Assembly (NCBI GenBank): GCA_000708835.1
Contig: DF237049.1
Span: 1 to 64,000, forward strand
DNA: 64,000 bases
Direction of reading: 5' to 3'
Origin: Klebsormidium nitens
Lineage: Eukaryota; Streptophyta; Klebsormidiophyceae; Klebsormidiales; Klebsormidiaceae
Shown: positions 36,600 through 50,000 of the stretch, in pieces
Layout of the letters: each line of letters begins with the position of its first letter
How positions within the stretch are numbered: the first letter of the stretch is position 1
Position numbers and translations under genes: made by a program
Notes under the pieces: generated by a model
What the model was told of the DNA's origin: nothing
The model's input: only the letters and a program-made list of their open reading frames with translations
Databases searched by the model: none

Positions 36600-39500
36600 T
36601 CAATCCTTCTCAAACAACCTAATCTCTGCCATCCCCTCTCTGCGCGTCGGGGAGTACCAGCACACTAGCCTGCCCGTTCCCATCGCCCCTACTGGGCAGT
36701 CCAGGCTGTAGACAGTCTCTAACGTCTTGCCCGGTTGGAAGCCAGTGCCCGCTTGCGTCATCGAGAGCCGGGTATCCACTCGGGCCCGAAGCGGGCCAAT
36801 CACCTGCCAACAATCAAACAGCACGCCGCCAGGTTGACCATCAAAGAGCCTTTTCGTGACCTTTTTCGTGACCCTTTTCGCTGAACTCAATCTCGAATCG
36901 AAATTTCTTGAGAAGTGGAGACCCGGCTATGCGTAATTTTTACCACCTTGTGAACACCAATCTACACAGACAAAGGCTGAAAGATTTGATCTGGATGAAA
37001 GAGTGTTTTGCAAGCCAGAAAAGGTTGTTCCCCGTCACCCTGACCTGTTGCTGTGCGCTGATTGTAAGCGCAGGCACAGTCCTCCCGGAGCTTCCCCGTG
37101 CAACCGAGCCTGCCACGCCGGCTTCCGTTGCTGATTCCGCTGTGGCCGCTTCTCGGACGGAAGAGGGGCCCACGTCCAGGCGCAGGGCCAGAGAAGTGTA
37201 GTCAAAAACGGCCCGCTTAAATTCGCCCACCTGGCAAGGAAGAAGGGGGCTGCTCACAGTGAGGCCAAAGAGTCGCACTTGATTGAAGACTGCGTCCCTG
37301 AATGGCAGGGAGCGCTTGTTCGTGATTGTCAACAGCCGCAAAAGATAGCGGGATCCTTTCATTCAAAATCATGCCGTCCAAGGCGGATACAGCTGTGGGG
37401 CCACGAACCGTTAGTAGCAAAAAGAAGTGAACAGTTGAGAGAGGGGGCCGCGTCTGTCTCGATACGCCAATCAGAGAGATTTTCGTTGGAAAACGGATTT
37501 TTTTCCAAAGTCCACAGCAGAGTTAGTCAAATCAGCCAACGTGTTGCCTGCTCATGGAGTGTCTGATAAGGGGACAAAGAAAGCTCTTCATAAAAGACAG
37601 AAGAGTATCAGACGCGACTCTCGAGGAACGAAAGTTGCCGCACCTGCCCATGGATTCCAAACGAGCCAAACAGGGCCGTCGAAACTGGGAAGCTCTTTGG
37701 AACCGAGCTCTTGTCATCCGATAGGTAGGCCCAGACGTTTTCGGTGGTCACGAGCGTACCCACACCCCCTGAAACGACGAGCCGGGGCCGGGCTGCAATG
37801 GGGTTGTAGGATGCCCCTCTTCTCCGCTGGAAGCCACGAAACGACCAGTACTTCAGATACCTTCGGTCAAGTGGAAAACAGAAATACCAGCCCTCTTGCG
37901 GCTTCAATCGATGACCTGAGTCTTTGGCGAAAGCTAGTGACGCTTCTCTGCACGTCAGGTCACGCATTGGCCCCTGGTTGCATCAGCTTTGGCAGCGAAT
38001 CCTACTGTGCATGATTGTTGGTATCTTTCGAGGGCTTTGTAGGTACCTCCGCGCAATTCAAAGGTAGCATAAGGGCAGGTGCTTCGAACATGGCCGGCAA
38101 GACAATCGGCAGAACACTCACCCGCGCTGGGTCCGCCCGCCAGAGGGTGACGGTGTTCTCGAGGGCAACGGCCGCCTGTGCCCGCGTGCCGTAGGCTGAG
38201 CTGGGAGGAAGCACATCAAAAGGCCTGCACGAAGCATGTCCAACGTTTCAGAACCTGACTTCAGCAGATAATGAGAAGATGCATATAACGGACGTCCAGA
38301 GCGAGCGTCTGGTTGAACCGGGTGGCTTACGGAACGAACATAGAAAGTAAGGAGAAGATGCAAGTGAACGACTTGCAAAGCAAGCGATTGGTCAAACCTG
38401 GTGTCAGTGCAGTAGGACATAGATTGGACCACACGTGCAAAAGGCAGGTATTCATAATCTGAAGGAGTTGAAAAAGCCAGTTCAACCGTTCGCATCGAAA
38501 GTAAAGCGCAGCCAATCAAAAACTGCCTGGGATTCCTCACCCGTAACCGCTGCCGGGTTGAGGCGATGCTATATGGTGAACGCCGACTCTGTACCGCAGC
38601 CCAGACTGGGGTCCATCGGAGGCAAGGTCTAGCGAGAGGGAGGATGGCACGTCCCAGTAGTTGGACTGCTGGTCGAGGCAGCGGTCGTTGAGGGCCCCCT
38701 CAAGGGTCACGTGGTGGGCCTTCAACTGCAGGCACACCAAATTATCTTGACATGCTCTCTCAAGACTTTGTTTTCAGGGGGAGGACCTGAGCCGCACAGA
38801 TGTCGAGTCAACATTTGCCCGATTTTCGAGGCTTTGTTATCGGGTTTCAGCCAGCAGTCACATCTGTACAGCATTCGGCAATCCTTATATCGTCGCAGGA
38901 AGGCTACAAATTGAAGACCTGGCTTTCTTTCTAAGTTTGTGTTAGAAATTATTTTTAGAGGATTTGTTGGGTTCATCTCCGGATACGGGGAGGAGGAACT
39001 CTCTGTGCAAAAGTAGATGGACCGCGGCCCATGAGACAATGAATTACGGCAGTGTAGAGGGACTTCAAATCAAGAAACCAGGCCGACCTGGCGCCTGCAG
39101 GTCACCCTTCCACGCAAAGGCAGATTCCTGTTGCCGGAATCCCCCCCTCGGTTGCTGCCCCTCTTGAGGTCCTCCAAGGACTCCACCTCCAGATTCCCCC
39201 TCAAGGTCGTAATGTCGTCAATCGTAGACCTCGCCTTGACTGCAAGGCCGTAGTTTGAGAAGTCCCGCAGGGCCTTGAACGGTCGCTTGACGAACTTCTC
39301 CAAATTATCGTCCTCATCTTCAGCGTCTCCCTGGGGCTTCTGCCACAGCCGCTGCAACCGGAGCCGGCCAGTCAGAGTGGCCCACCTGCATACATTTGGT
39401 CAGATGTGAACAGGCAGTCACAATCGTTGGATGCGTTTCTTGCAATGGCATGATTGAGTTTACTGTTAGTGGCGCCGGACTTAGTCACAACAAATGATGT

Positions 39501-40073
39501 TTGAATCACGGTTGATTAATGCTTCTCATCACATGTAATGCAGCTCTCTCTTCACAAGTGTTGTTTGCTTTGGCTCCAGGGCAAGAATTTAAACAAAAGT
39601 CTGGACAATTCCTCTACAGAAAGTGGAGTTCATGAAGCAGGCAAGTGTTATGGCGCTGCATTTGGAGATGCTGTCATCACCCGCCTGTTCTTCACTTTGA
39701 TACTAACTTCCTCAGGCCCCTCTCAGACAGCAAATGCACATGACACATGCATGACAACCTGATGCTGCACGCCTGTGCTTGCTGCACCACTCATGTCAAC
39801 TCACCAGTCTCTGCCCCCAGTGTAGGCAAGCACTCTGTCTAGCACCACACCGCCTTCCTCCTCAACTTCCGCACAGAATGATGGTGTGGCAGGACATGCA
39901 AGGACCTTCTGAAGGAGAAGCAGCTGCTGAGGTCGGCTCAGCTTCGTGGGCTGGCGGATGCCAAGAGGAGCTGGCTCATTTGGCAATGTTCTCGCTACTG
40001 TGTCTAATGAGCGGGCCGACTCAATCTCCTGATTCCAGAACTGCGCGGCAAACAAGAAGCGTGGAGGATCCAT
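36600..40073 (-). CDS. TGD4: TGD4-like lipid transfer protein of the chloroplast outer envelope
   Basis: In plants TGD4 is a beta-barrel-like outer envelope protein that binds phosphatidic acid and helps bring ER-made lipid precursors into the chloroplast for galactolipid synthesis. Seven exons, in reading order 40073-39805, 39385-39106, 38725-38541, 38224-38122, 37826-37644, 37230-37045 and 36803-36600, give 469 residues (Arabidopsis TGD4 is about 480). Recognisable blocks are LSRPQQLLLLQKVLACPATP near the N-terminus, YWDVPSSLSLDLAS (mid-protein), GTRAQAAVALENTVTLWR, RPRLVVSGGVGTL, VGEFKRAVFDYTSLALRLD, and a final YSPTRREGMAEIRLF ending close to the stop. The last block matches the terminal beta strand of TGD4. 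All junctions are GT-AG with consistent phase. There is no transit peptide, as expected for an outer envelope protein. The region between exons 2 and 3 is shorter than in Arabidopsis, so one small exon could be missing. Confidence 0.85.
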
Positions 40074-41014
40074 CGTCCTGAAGGGGGAACCTTGCAGCAG
40101 GGCCCAGGGACCGAAATGCCAACAATGCCTACATACCTAGGTAGGCTCTAGCTGTCATGAAGTGTCACTTCACTTGCACAATTTGCAAATTCTTTGTACT
40201 TGTAGTAAGACCGAGTTCAAGACTAAAATCCTAACTCCGTGAATGCTCATACGCACCTTGAATGCACCTGAAAAGTGGCGGGAGCAAGCATGAGTTCACC
40301 CGCAGAGCCGCAACTTTTAGATATCAAATTGTGCCAACCTAAGAAGGATACGAGAAAGGACGAGCTGGAGCCAACGAGGATTTGCATTTCAATTCAAACA
40401 CATATAGAGGCAAGATAGATTTGTGGCAATAATACCGTATACGTCCTCCGATTTGCGCAAGTACTTATACATTCATGACCGCCATGCATTCATATGACGA
40501 CTCCATTGAGACTGGAGCGTTTTCACATCTTCGCATATTTCTTCGGATATCAGAAATATCAACTGAGCTATGACATTGATGAAATTCGATCATATTCTGT
40601 CTCTTGAGAATTTTCTCTGTACCGTAGGTATTACCTTGCAATGCAGTCTAGACCCAGCCTCGCAAGAGTCACGACTCACGACGCAACCTCGATCGCTCAG
40701 TTCATGAACAGGGAGAGAAGGACTCGTCAATGTTATGAAGAAGGAATCCTGCAACTTCAAGGGCCTGCTGGCATGCTTGAGCTTAATGAAAAGTGCGCCT
40801 CTGAATGTTTGTGACCGTCTGCTGAGGGAGAGTATCGTGTCAGCATGAGGAGTGCGGTTGAAGCTTTTGTTTCGCTTCAATAGTGAACGTCGTGCACAGT
40901 TTGTGAGGAGCTAGCCCTACTGATTGAATGCCGCATCGGATGCCGGCACCGAAACCTTGCAATCCCTCCCTATGAGGTCACCTTAGAGCTTCCACGTGGA
41001 AGCAGTCATTGAAG
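40074..41014. promoter_or_regulatory. Shared upstream region of TGD4 and the giant RING gene
   Basis: Stretch of 941 bp between divergent start codons at 40073 (minus) and 41015 (plus). No coding exon is supported. It should include both promoters; no motif was assigned with confidence. Confidence 0.5.
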
Positions 41015-44000
41015 ATGGCCGATGCAGGTACGCATTCAACCTTTTCTGCACAGTGTGGTGCAAGCATTAGCTTCTTGAGGTTGCTTTGCTCTGTCGATTG
41101 GAGTCATTCATTGCAGCTTGGCTGCCTGAGTTTGGGCGCCTCTTTGACTCGATGACCATTGAGCTGGTAGAAGGTCTGATGGACATTCTTGTCGCTTGAG
41201 AGGTTCATTACAAGTCCCTTCAGGCTCTTGTGCTTGTCTGACTCCGAAGCATGGCCTTGTGACCGAGTCCCCCGCACACCAGCCGTGCACTTTATCAGTC
41301 TCTTCTTCAACCATTGCCATTCGTACCCGGCATCCCACATTGGCCATGCCAGTGATAAGCTTCCGTTGTGGCACCACCTAGTTCACGGTCATATGATATA
41401 CCTACAAGAGCATTAGGGACGCTGGAGGATTGAGGAAGAAGTTTGGCAGCAGCCTCGCTTGAGAAGCTCTCTTGTCTGTAACCTTGAAGCAGGTTTGAAG
41501 CGTTTGTTGAAGACTACCGAGGTGGTAGGAGAGTGCGGAATCCAAATGCTGCGTCATATTGGTGCACGTCATAACGAGCTCACTAAGGATTGAGGCTGAA
41601 AGCAAGGTGTCTGAAACGTGGTCGTTTGTTGTCCTTTGTACATTCTGCGTCCCGCCACCTGTGTTTGCATTGGACACTTTTCTGAAAGCGTGGCTCACGC
41701 TGTTCCAGGTGCACCCCGCGGCGATGTTTTGCCTGGCGGCAAGGCGTTGGGCCACGACGCCCCATCCACCAGCTTTGCGTCCAGCCTTCTGTCTGGCCCT
41801 TTTGGGGTGGGGGACATCGGGGCGCGCCGGCTCGCCCCCAGCGAGAATGCCGCCGACTGCGTGGCGCGGCTGCACGGCGCCATCAAAGACAAGGACCTGC
41901 CGGCGATGGGGGAGCTCCTCCTGGAGCTGGCGGACTGCTACATCAGCACAGTGGCCTCAAGCCCCGAGTCCATGGTGTCGGCGGCCAGGGTTGTGCATGA
42001 GGCGGCCAAGTTGGAGCTGGTCACGCAGGGCAAGCAGAGCAAGGGGGCTGCCAAAAAGGGCAAGAAAGGGGCCGGGGGGGTGGGGCCGACCGCAAGCGTG
42101 GCGAGCGTGCTGCTGCCGTCGTTGGGAGGGGGGAGTGCGGGGGTAGAAAAACCGGCGAAGCAGGCCGAGGCTGCAGAAAGGGCTGCCAGGCTGGGTGGTG
42201 CAGACGGGCCGGCAAGCGGTGTCGCTCCGTCAACCAGCCAGCAAGAGGCAGCCAAAGAGACGGAGGGGCCGGCAGACGGCAGCTCCACAAGGGAGCCTAC
42301 CGAGCAAGCTGGAAAGGACGAGCCGGTTGCGGAAAAGACAGGCACTGAGGCGCGAGAGAGTGTGATGAAGGAGCGAAAGATTGTGCCGAAGAAGAGGATT
42401 CGGCGGTTCACGTCGGTCGGCGAGGAGGGGAGCCGGACGAAGCTGGCGGGGAACAAGCGGCTGAGCTCCGAGATGGACGAGGACGAGTTACCCGGCAGGG
42501 ACGGGTCCCTCGCAGTGTTTGAGATTGGGAGCAGCGGCGGGGGAAAGGAGGGGAGCTCGAGCAGGGCCGACGTGTCCAGCAGCGAATCAGGGCCAGCTCT
42601 CAAAACCACTCCTGTGTCTAGCCACGGTGCTTCGAGCAGCGGGGGGAGACTGCCTGGCAGTGGCCAGGCAGGGACTGGCGCACCCACAAGGGATGATTGG
42701 CAGAACCTGAGTCAGACGTTGATGCCCCTGGCGAACGGCAAGGTGGCGAGCAATGACCCTCTCTGGGGCCTTGCGTCATCGCTCGTCGCGCAGGAGCACA
42801 CCATCCCGGTGACTGCGCGGGCGATCTTCAAGGCCTTCTCGGGCCTGGTGATGGCCATCTGCCACACCCCGGAGGGCAAGTCCAACAAGAACCTGTCGGC
42901 GGAGGTGTATGCTGCACTCACGGAGACCGCGGTTGAGGTGCTGCACATCCTCAAGGGGCAAAAGCTCCTCGCGTTTGCGCTCCGCTTCCTGGGGGCCATC
43001 TTCCCACCCAAGAGCAACTCCTCAACCGGGGTTGGGGCGCTCGGTGGGGCTGCAAACAAGGGGGCAAAAGCAGCAGCCAAAGTCGCGTCCCCGGCTCCGA
43101 AAGTGGGGACCCCCGCAAAGGTTGCAGGCACCCCGCCAGCCACAGTCGGCACGCCAGCCAAGTCTACTCCCGCTGTGATCGCTTCTGGAGTCCCGGCAGA
43201 CTATGTGCACAGCATGAGTATAACCGCACCTCTCAAGGCGCTCATGGGGGGTGCGGCGCTGCCGTCGCCTCTGCAAAACCTGGCAAGCGGGTCTCCCTCC
43301 AGCATGGCGCTTAAGGCACGGGGGATTCGCGCCGTGGCGGCAGTGGCGTTTGCAGCGACGGCGCCTGTTGTTGCAGAGAAAGCGGTCAAGGCGATTGTAA
43401 ACTCGCTCAACTCGCAGCAGCCAGAGCTTGTTTCGACAGGGGAAGGTAGGACCAGCACTTTTGTTTGAGGACGCAAACGAAGACCTGTGTCACTGTTTGC
43501 TGGTCGTCCGGTCCCCATGTTTCTTGTTGGGAACTGGTCAGCTGGCAGAGTAGACGATCGGTTTGCGGAAACTTCTATGGAAGAGCGTGTGAAGCAGTCC
43601 CTCTATGACGTCGATTTTAGGAAGGAAGGCTGATTTGCTTTATCTTGTTGCAGCATTGGGAGCCATCACCACGCACTTGTCCTCCGCTAGCTTAAAGACG
43701 GTCTGCGAGGACGCCGTCAACTTCACGGTGTACTCCATGGGGAGATTCCCCGAAGCGAGCACTATTCAGGTATTGTATGCGCTTGTTTACAACACGGCCA
43801 GCCCGTTTCTACTGCCACTCTGCTATTGCGTTATAAGGGGGAATTGCCCCTTCTTGTGTATATGTGCAAGGCAAGTTCTGCCAGCGCCTCCCCTAAAGAA
43901 CTGCTCCTCAGAATCTCATGCAGAATCCTTTTCTCGTCCAGGTAAGCGGCTGCATAGCGCTGGCGTCGCTGACCAAGACCGTCAGCTCCACGGTCCTCTT

Positions 44001-47000
44001 CAGCGCCTGGTCTGCCGCCACTGCGGCGATGCAGCACCACCCGGAAGACCTCCGTGTGCAGCGGGCGGGCTGCACTGCTCTACACAACATCAGCTCCCTC
44101 GTTTCATTGGCCACACCCGAGTGGGTCAGCCCCAAGCGGCCCCTGTGGGCGACCAGGGACAACGACAGGTCAGCTATCTCCCCATGCTACGGCTGCGCAA
44201 GCTCGAACAGATTGAATGAGAAACGGAGAGCCTTTTTGGAAGCGTACTTTCCATTGCATTAATATCGCAATTTGGAACGACTATCTATAGTTGTACCACT
44301 TTAGTGAGGTACGTCCGTGGATGCTTTGGTTCGCCAATCACGATACGTCACACTCCGACTGTTCGCCCTTCTCAAAGTCGAACTCCGGCCTTGTGCAGGG
44401 AGGAGGCCGCGCAGTGGCTGCTGGCGGCCATGGCCCGCTTCCCGGATGACATCCGCGTACAGTGGCAGGGCTGCCACGTACTGACGACGCTCCTCCAGAG
44501 CGCGGGCCTGCGCACCGTGCTCTACGTCGCAGGCCGCGGCGGCATGGGCGCCATCGCGCGCGCCATGCGCATGTGCAAGAAGAACGAGGCGCTCATCCAG
44601 CAGTGCTGCAGCGCGCTGGCGGCGCTCGTGCAGGCCGCACAGGAGGCCGGGGGTGACGTCATCCGACGTGAGGGTGGGGCGCAGGCGGGGATCCCTTCCC
44701 CAGCAGACGCGCTCGGGTTGGGGGCGTTCTCGGGGATGGTTCCAGCAGCGGCCGGGCCCGCCAGTAGTCTGGCGAAGCCGGTGGCGGCGAGGGAGGGAAC
44801 GGCGCACACCGCGGTGAACACGCAGGGGAGCTACGGGTTGGACCTGTTGCGGGCGGTTGCGGGGGACTTGGTGGATCTGCCGGCGGTGCTCGGGGCAGAT
44901 GTTGCGGGGCTGCAGGGCCTGGGGGGTAGGGAAGGGGCCAAGTCGGGGGGCGGCGATGCGTTTCTGTCGACGGACAGCAGCAAGGAGTTTCTGAAGAGCA
45001 ACCGGGGGAGGACGGGGCAGCGGAAGCACAACGGGAGCGCCCAGAACGACGCGCCGACGGGGGAGGAGTGGTCGGAGGCGCTGCGGGCGGTGGTGGGGGC
45101 CATGAAGCAGTTCCCGAAGCTGAAGCTGGTGCAGTCGAACAGCTGCCTGCTGCTCGGGACGGCGGCCAGGATGATCCCCAACGATCTGGCGCAGATCCTG
45201 CCGGCACAGGTACAGGTTTTCCATTTAATCACCGTGTTGGGAAGCAGAGCATCGAAAACAGAGATGATACTTGGATAGATGGGTGACTGATTTGCAAGAT
45301 ACTCTCTTCGCTGCAAGCTTGGATATGGGCAGGGGTGCAGACACTTTAATAGTTGGACGGGCCTGAACTTTCCTTCTTCAGGGGCTTGACGCCTTATGCC
45401 CCAACTAAAATCAGACCTGGGTTAGGTTCCGCCAGCCTCCATGTCTCTATCAACTAAACGAAGCTTGACCCTTTCTTGCTCCGCAGGTGCCTTTCGAGGA
45501 GGGCCTCGGCCTGCCCGCCGTAGACGAGAAGCACCTGCTGATCGACCAGGCAATCGACGCAGTTGTCGCGGCCATGGACAACCATCGCGAGGACGAGATC
45601 GTGCAGCCGTGGGGGGCAGCCTTTCTGGCGCAGGCCTTCCTGCTGTACACTACCCCCTCGCGTGCGGGCCAGATCATTGCTCAAGAGCACTCCCGCCGCG
45701 TCCAGTCCACAACCTCCGACGCGCAACCCTCGGCCGTGCACTCCGACATGGCAAGCAGTAGCAGTCAGAGTAACCCCATCAACCCTGTGCTTCCCAATCT
45801 CGACTCGGCCAACGGCGCCGCCGCGGCGCGCACAGCGAAAGGCAAAGCCCCGCTGGAAGCGTCGCCGCAAACCCGGGACCCATCAGGCGCTGTTGGGGCG
45901 AGGGTAGGCGATGTGCCCTACTACGGGCAGGACATCGACGCACTCCCCGGTGCGTTTATGGCGGCAGCAATCCGTGCGAACTTGAAGAAGGCGTGCAAGG
46001 CGCTGCTGAAACTGGCGGGGCTGCTGGAGTCCAACACAGACGCTGCGAGCAACAGCCTGCGGCGGGGCTGGTGCGAGGCGATGGAGATCATGGTGTGCAC
46101 CTTTGGGCGGCTCTCGCTGGACGTCGAGCGGGGCCTTGTCGCCGCCAAGTGGACCCAGTTCAGCCTGGAGAACCACCAGACGCAGGGCCAGTTGCGGGGC
46201 CCGGCAGACGGCCCGCAGCCGCTCAGCGAGCAGAATCCGCAATTGCCCCCGTTCAGCTTTCCAGACCCGGCCGCGCTTGGGCTTGGGACGAGCGCGGGGA
46301 GCCCTCTCTCATTGCCCGCCGGCCAAAACCCTTTCCCGGCGGCTCTCGGCTTCCCGTCGTCCTACTCTGTCAGCCACATCGAGGTGACCACGTATATTGC
46401 CGCGCTGTCAAACGCGGCCGCCATGAGCGCAGGGGGCAGCCAGCTCTTGCCTGCGTTTCTGGGAAACGGCCTGGGGTTCAACCTCGAACCCCAGGCTCTG
46501 GCAGCCGCGCTGGGGGGCGGTCCCGCTCTAAACCCACTCTCGAACCCGCCCACCAACCCACCTGCAAATCTGCCCGCCCCCACCACCTCGATTGAGAGCA
46601 ACGCCAGCCCCAGCAAGGCCTCTTCCTCCTCCTACACTCTGGCAGGGGGGTCGTCCCGGCCCGCAACCACCCTGCACGCAGCCACCAACATCCCCCCTGC
46701 TCTCACAAACTTCGGCACCCCCGCATCCGCGCCCTGGCAGCAGGGCGCCTCGTTCACCAACTTTGGGCTGACCCATTACAGCCAGTCCGCTGAGGAGGAG
46801 GACACGTGGAAGGCCCTGGCGCGATTCTGCCGAGACTATGCGGTGGAGGAGTGGCGGCTGGCGGCGCACCTGACGGGCCAGACGGCCAAGCCGCTCGGGT
46901 TTAAGGCGCACCTGCTGAACGTGCTCAGCATCGCCACCAAGAGCCTGACCGTGCAGGACGATGCTGACGTCATGCACTCGCTGTGCCTGCTCATCACCGA

Positions 47001-50000
47001 AATCTTCCTGGTGAGTCGGCGTGGTTCTGAGAGTTGCCGCTGTATCGTACTAACATCTTTCAGACGGTGCGGAAGTGTTCAGGTTTTCAAGGACGAGGGT
47101 GCTTCATTCTTTGGGGTCTGCCTAGAAGCAGTGAAACTGAAGAGCTTCGCCCGGATTCTGCAACCGCAGCAAGTTGCATAATTCAGCAGAAGGCGTCTTC
47201 GCATGGGCCCAGAATGTCGGAGATTGTAGTGCGCACAGGTCGGTTGGAGAACTTGGTACCAATTTCCTGCTCTTAGCACTCATAGCCGTCACGTCTACTG
47301 TAGGTCTGGGAGCACCTCCACTCTGGCGGGAACATCGTTGCCCTCCACGCTGCTGCCAAGGCCTCCTTAGAAAAGTCCTCTGGCAGCGGGGGGGCCTCCT
47401 CCCACGACGATGCATCCGAAGTGCTCAGAGCGAACGGCCTAGCGACCCCGAAATCGCAGCCTGGCAGCTCGCTGGAGGACAGCTTCGAGCTCCGCTCCGC
47501 AAGTAATAGCGCAGGGAGCTCGGGCGGTGACGTCAGCACTTCGGGGACTGTGGCCGCGGACCGGTCGCAGGTCGGCAAAAGCAGCGAAGGCGATGCGAGC
47601 GGCAAGACTGCAGGGCCGGGAGACGGCGTGCGGGCGCAGACCAACGCAGCGGCCTCGACGAGCGGCATGCCGGAAATCGCAGAGAGTAGCACTTCGCGAA
47701 AGGCTGTGCGGCAAAAGGGTGCGGAAAGTAGCAAGCAGCCTAGCTTGGGGGCTCGGGGCCCGAAGCTGGGGACACGGAACACGTCTTCGAGTGCACCGTC
47801 AACCACGGGAAAGCCACCGACGGGTGTAAAGAAGCCCCACCCGGCCGGGCTGGAGCTCCCTATTCCTGTCAGCTTGCAGGAGCGGGGTTCGCAGCCCGGG
47901 GTGTTTACTACGGACGCGGGAGTGGGCGACATGATTGAAGCGGTGCTCTACTTGACGGCCATGGACGGGCACTTCGAGGCGCTGGCGGCTGCCCTCGAGG
48001 CGCTGCACAACTGCCTGCTGGTGGCGGCACGGCCACAGGAGGTGAGCAGCGGCGCGGGTCGATGTGCTGCCCGGCTTTCAGTACCTCTCCTTCTGACTTT
48101 CTCTGCGCTCTTTTCGTCTCTGAGCTCTCAGCAAGTTTCTTGTCTTCCTTCTATTCCTGCCGTCGAAAGCTTTTTCAAATTTTGTTTGATTGACTTCTTT
48201 TTCGTTGTTTTCTGCACGAGGCCCGATCTTGAATCCGATCATCTTGTCCGACCTGGAGGCTTCTCTTCTGCGAGCAAGGTCGATCTTCTCGTTGGGAATC
48301 CGGGGAATTTGACCCATCCATTGAAAATGTCTTCATGCTGTTTCGTGACACATCTGTGCAGCTATGTGTTTGCCATGTCGGAGCCTGCATCCCATGGAAG
48401 AAGACGAGCAGCGCAACTGAGAAGCCGTTTCGTTGAGAGTATCTCCCGCAAGTGATAGTTTCTAAACCCCCTCTCCCCACTGTGCCAGGTGGACGAGTTC
48501 TTCGGCATCAACAGCGACGGCTGCAAAGCGACCGACATCCTGGCCGCGCTCAAGAAGGCCATTGCCAAACCCCCCATCAAGATCACCGCCGAGACGTCCC
48601 CCGACGTCATTCGCGAGCAGGACGGCCGCCGCCGCGTCGCCTTCGAGGCGCTGCTAGTCCTCAAGGCGGTGTGCGACAAGAACGTGGCGGCGCAACTAGA
48701 GGTGGCCGTCTTCGAGGGCATCGACCTCGTCTTCGACGCGTTCGACAAGTACCGGGACGACGAGGAGATGAAGGACGCGGCGATGAAGGTGCTGGGGCTG
48801 GAGGAGGAGCTGTGGCGCAAGAGCGCGTGCGTGCAGGCGCTGTGGGCGGCGCTCAAGGCCAACCGCCAAAAGTACCTGGCGGAGCGGTCCAAGGGGCTCG
48901 CCAAGAAGAAGAAGAAAGCGGGCGGCAAAGCGGACCCGAAGCAGGGGCCGAAGCGGCCCGGCGGGAAGCGGGAGGTCGGCGACGAGGACCCGGAGGAGAA
49001 GGTGCGGGGGGTCGCCACGGCGGGGATCAGTGCGACGCGGTGGCAGGAGATCGCGGAGATTGTGGCAGGGGAGCTGCACGACGACTTCCCGCGGCGGTGG
49101 GGCGGCCTGCGCACCATCGACGACCTGCTGTCTAAGGAGGACTTTTACAGCATGCTGGGGCTGTTCCTGGAGGACCGCAAGCTGGCCGTCGAGGAACTCA
49201 TCGGGAAAGACCTGGACACGGGGAAGGGCGCCGAGCCCGCCGTGAAGTACCTGCAGTGGATCATCCAGGGGCACCCCGACTGCGGGACGGTGCACCTGGG
49301 CCTGCTGCGGACGGCGATCTTGTACGACGAGGACGAGTACCTGCCCGGGTCGGGGCCCAATGCTGCCGTCAAGCTGCTGCAGTACCTTAACGAGAAGCAG
49401 GCCAACTGGTCCGAGGAGCAGCCCACCAATTCACAACCCCCTCAGCCCCACGAAACCGGCGGCTCTCACGAGCCCTCTCCAGCGAAAGCGTCCAAGGCGC
49501 AAGCCCCCTCCAAAGCTTCCACTTCGGCCGCGCCCCCCCCAGCGCAGCCTCTTGTTCCGCAGTGGCAGTTCCCCTCGCTTCCCACGCACCCCTACATGGC
49601 CGGCTTCAGCGCACCCCCCTCTGGCGCGAAAGCGTTCCCCACCCCCGCCGACATCCTCTCCTCATGGGCGTCCCTTTTCACCGGTGCGTCGTCCCCGTTT
49701 CGGCACGCCCCGTCGTGGTCCCCCCTCTCGGCGTCGAACCAGAGGGCGGTGGGCCCTGCCGCAACGGTGTTTGCGCAAGCCCAGCTGTGCGAGCTGCTCG
49801 GTCACTTGAGCTGCGACTGGGAGGACGAGCTGATCGAGGGGGGGTGCATCGGGGCGGTGCTGGATGCAATGGAGGCGGTCTGGTTCTGGCGCGACGTCAA
49901 GAGCATGGCCACGCTGCTGCCGCACGACGAGCGGCTTGCGCACAAGATGCGGGACCTCCAGGTGGGGCAGATGAAAAACGGCTCTCTGGCGAATTACGAG

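Noticed and set aside
38722-39039. Minus-strand open frame between TGD4 exons 2 and 3
   Set aside because: Its text does not resemble TGD4 and the flanking exons join in phase 0 without it; treated as intron.
41938-42687. Minus-strand open frame of 249 codons
   Set aside because: It is a shadow of the low-complexity exon 41709-43445; it is Pro/Ser-rich with no motif.
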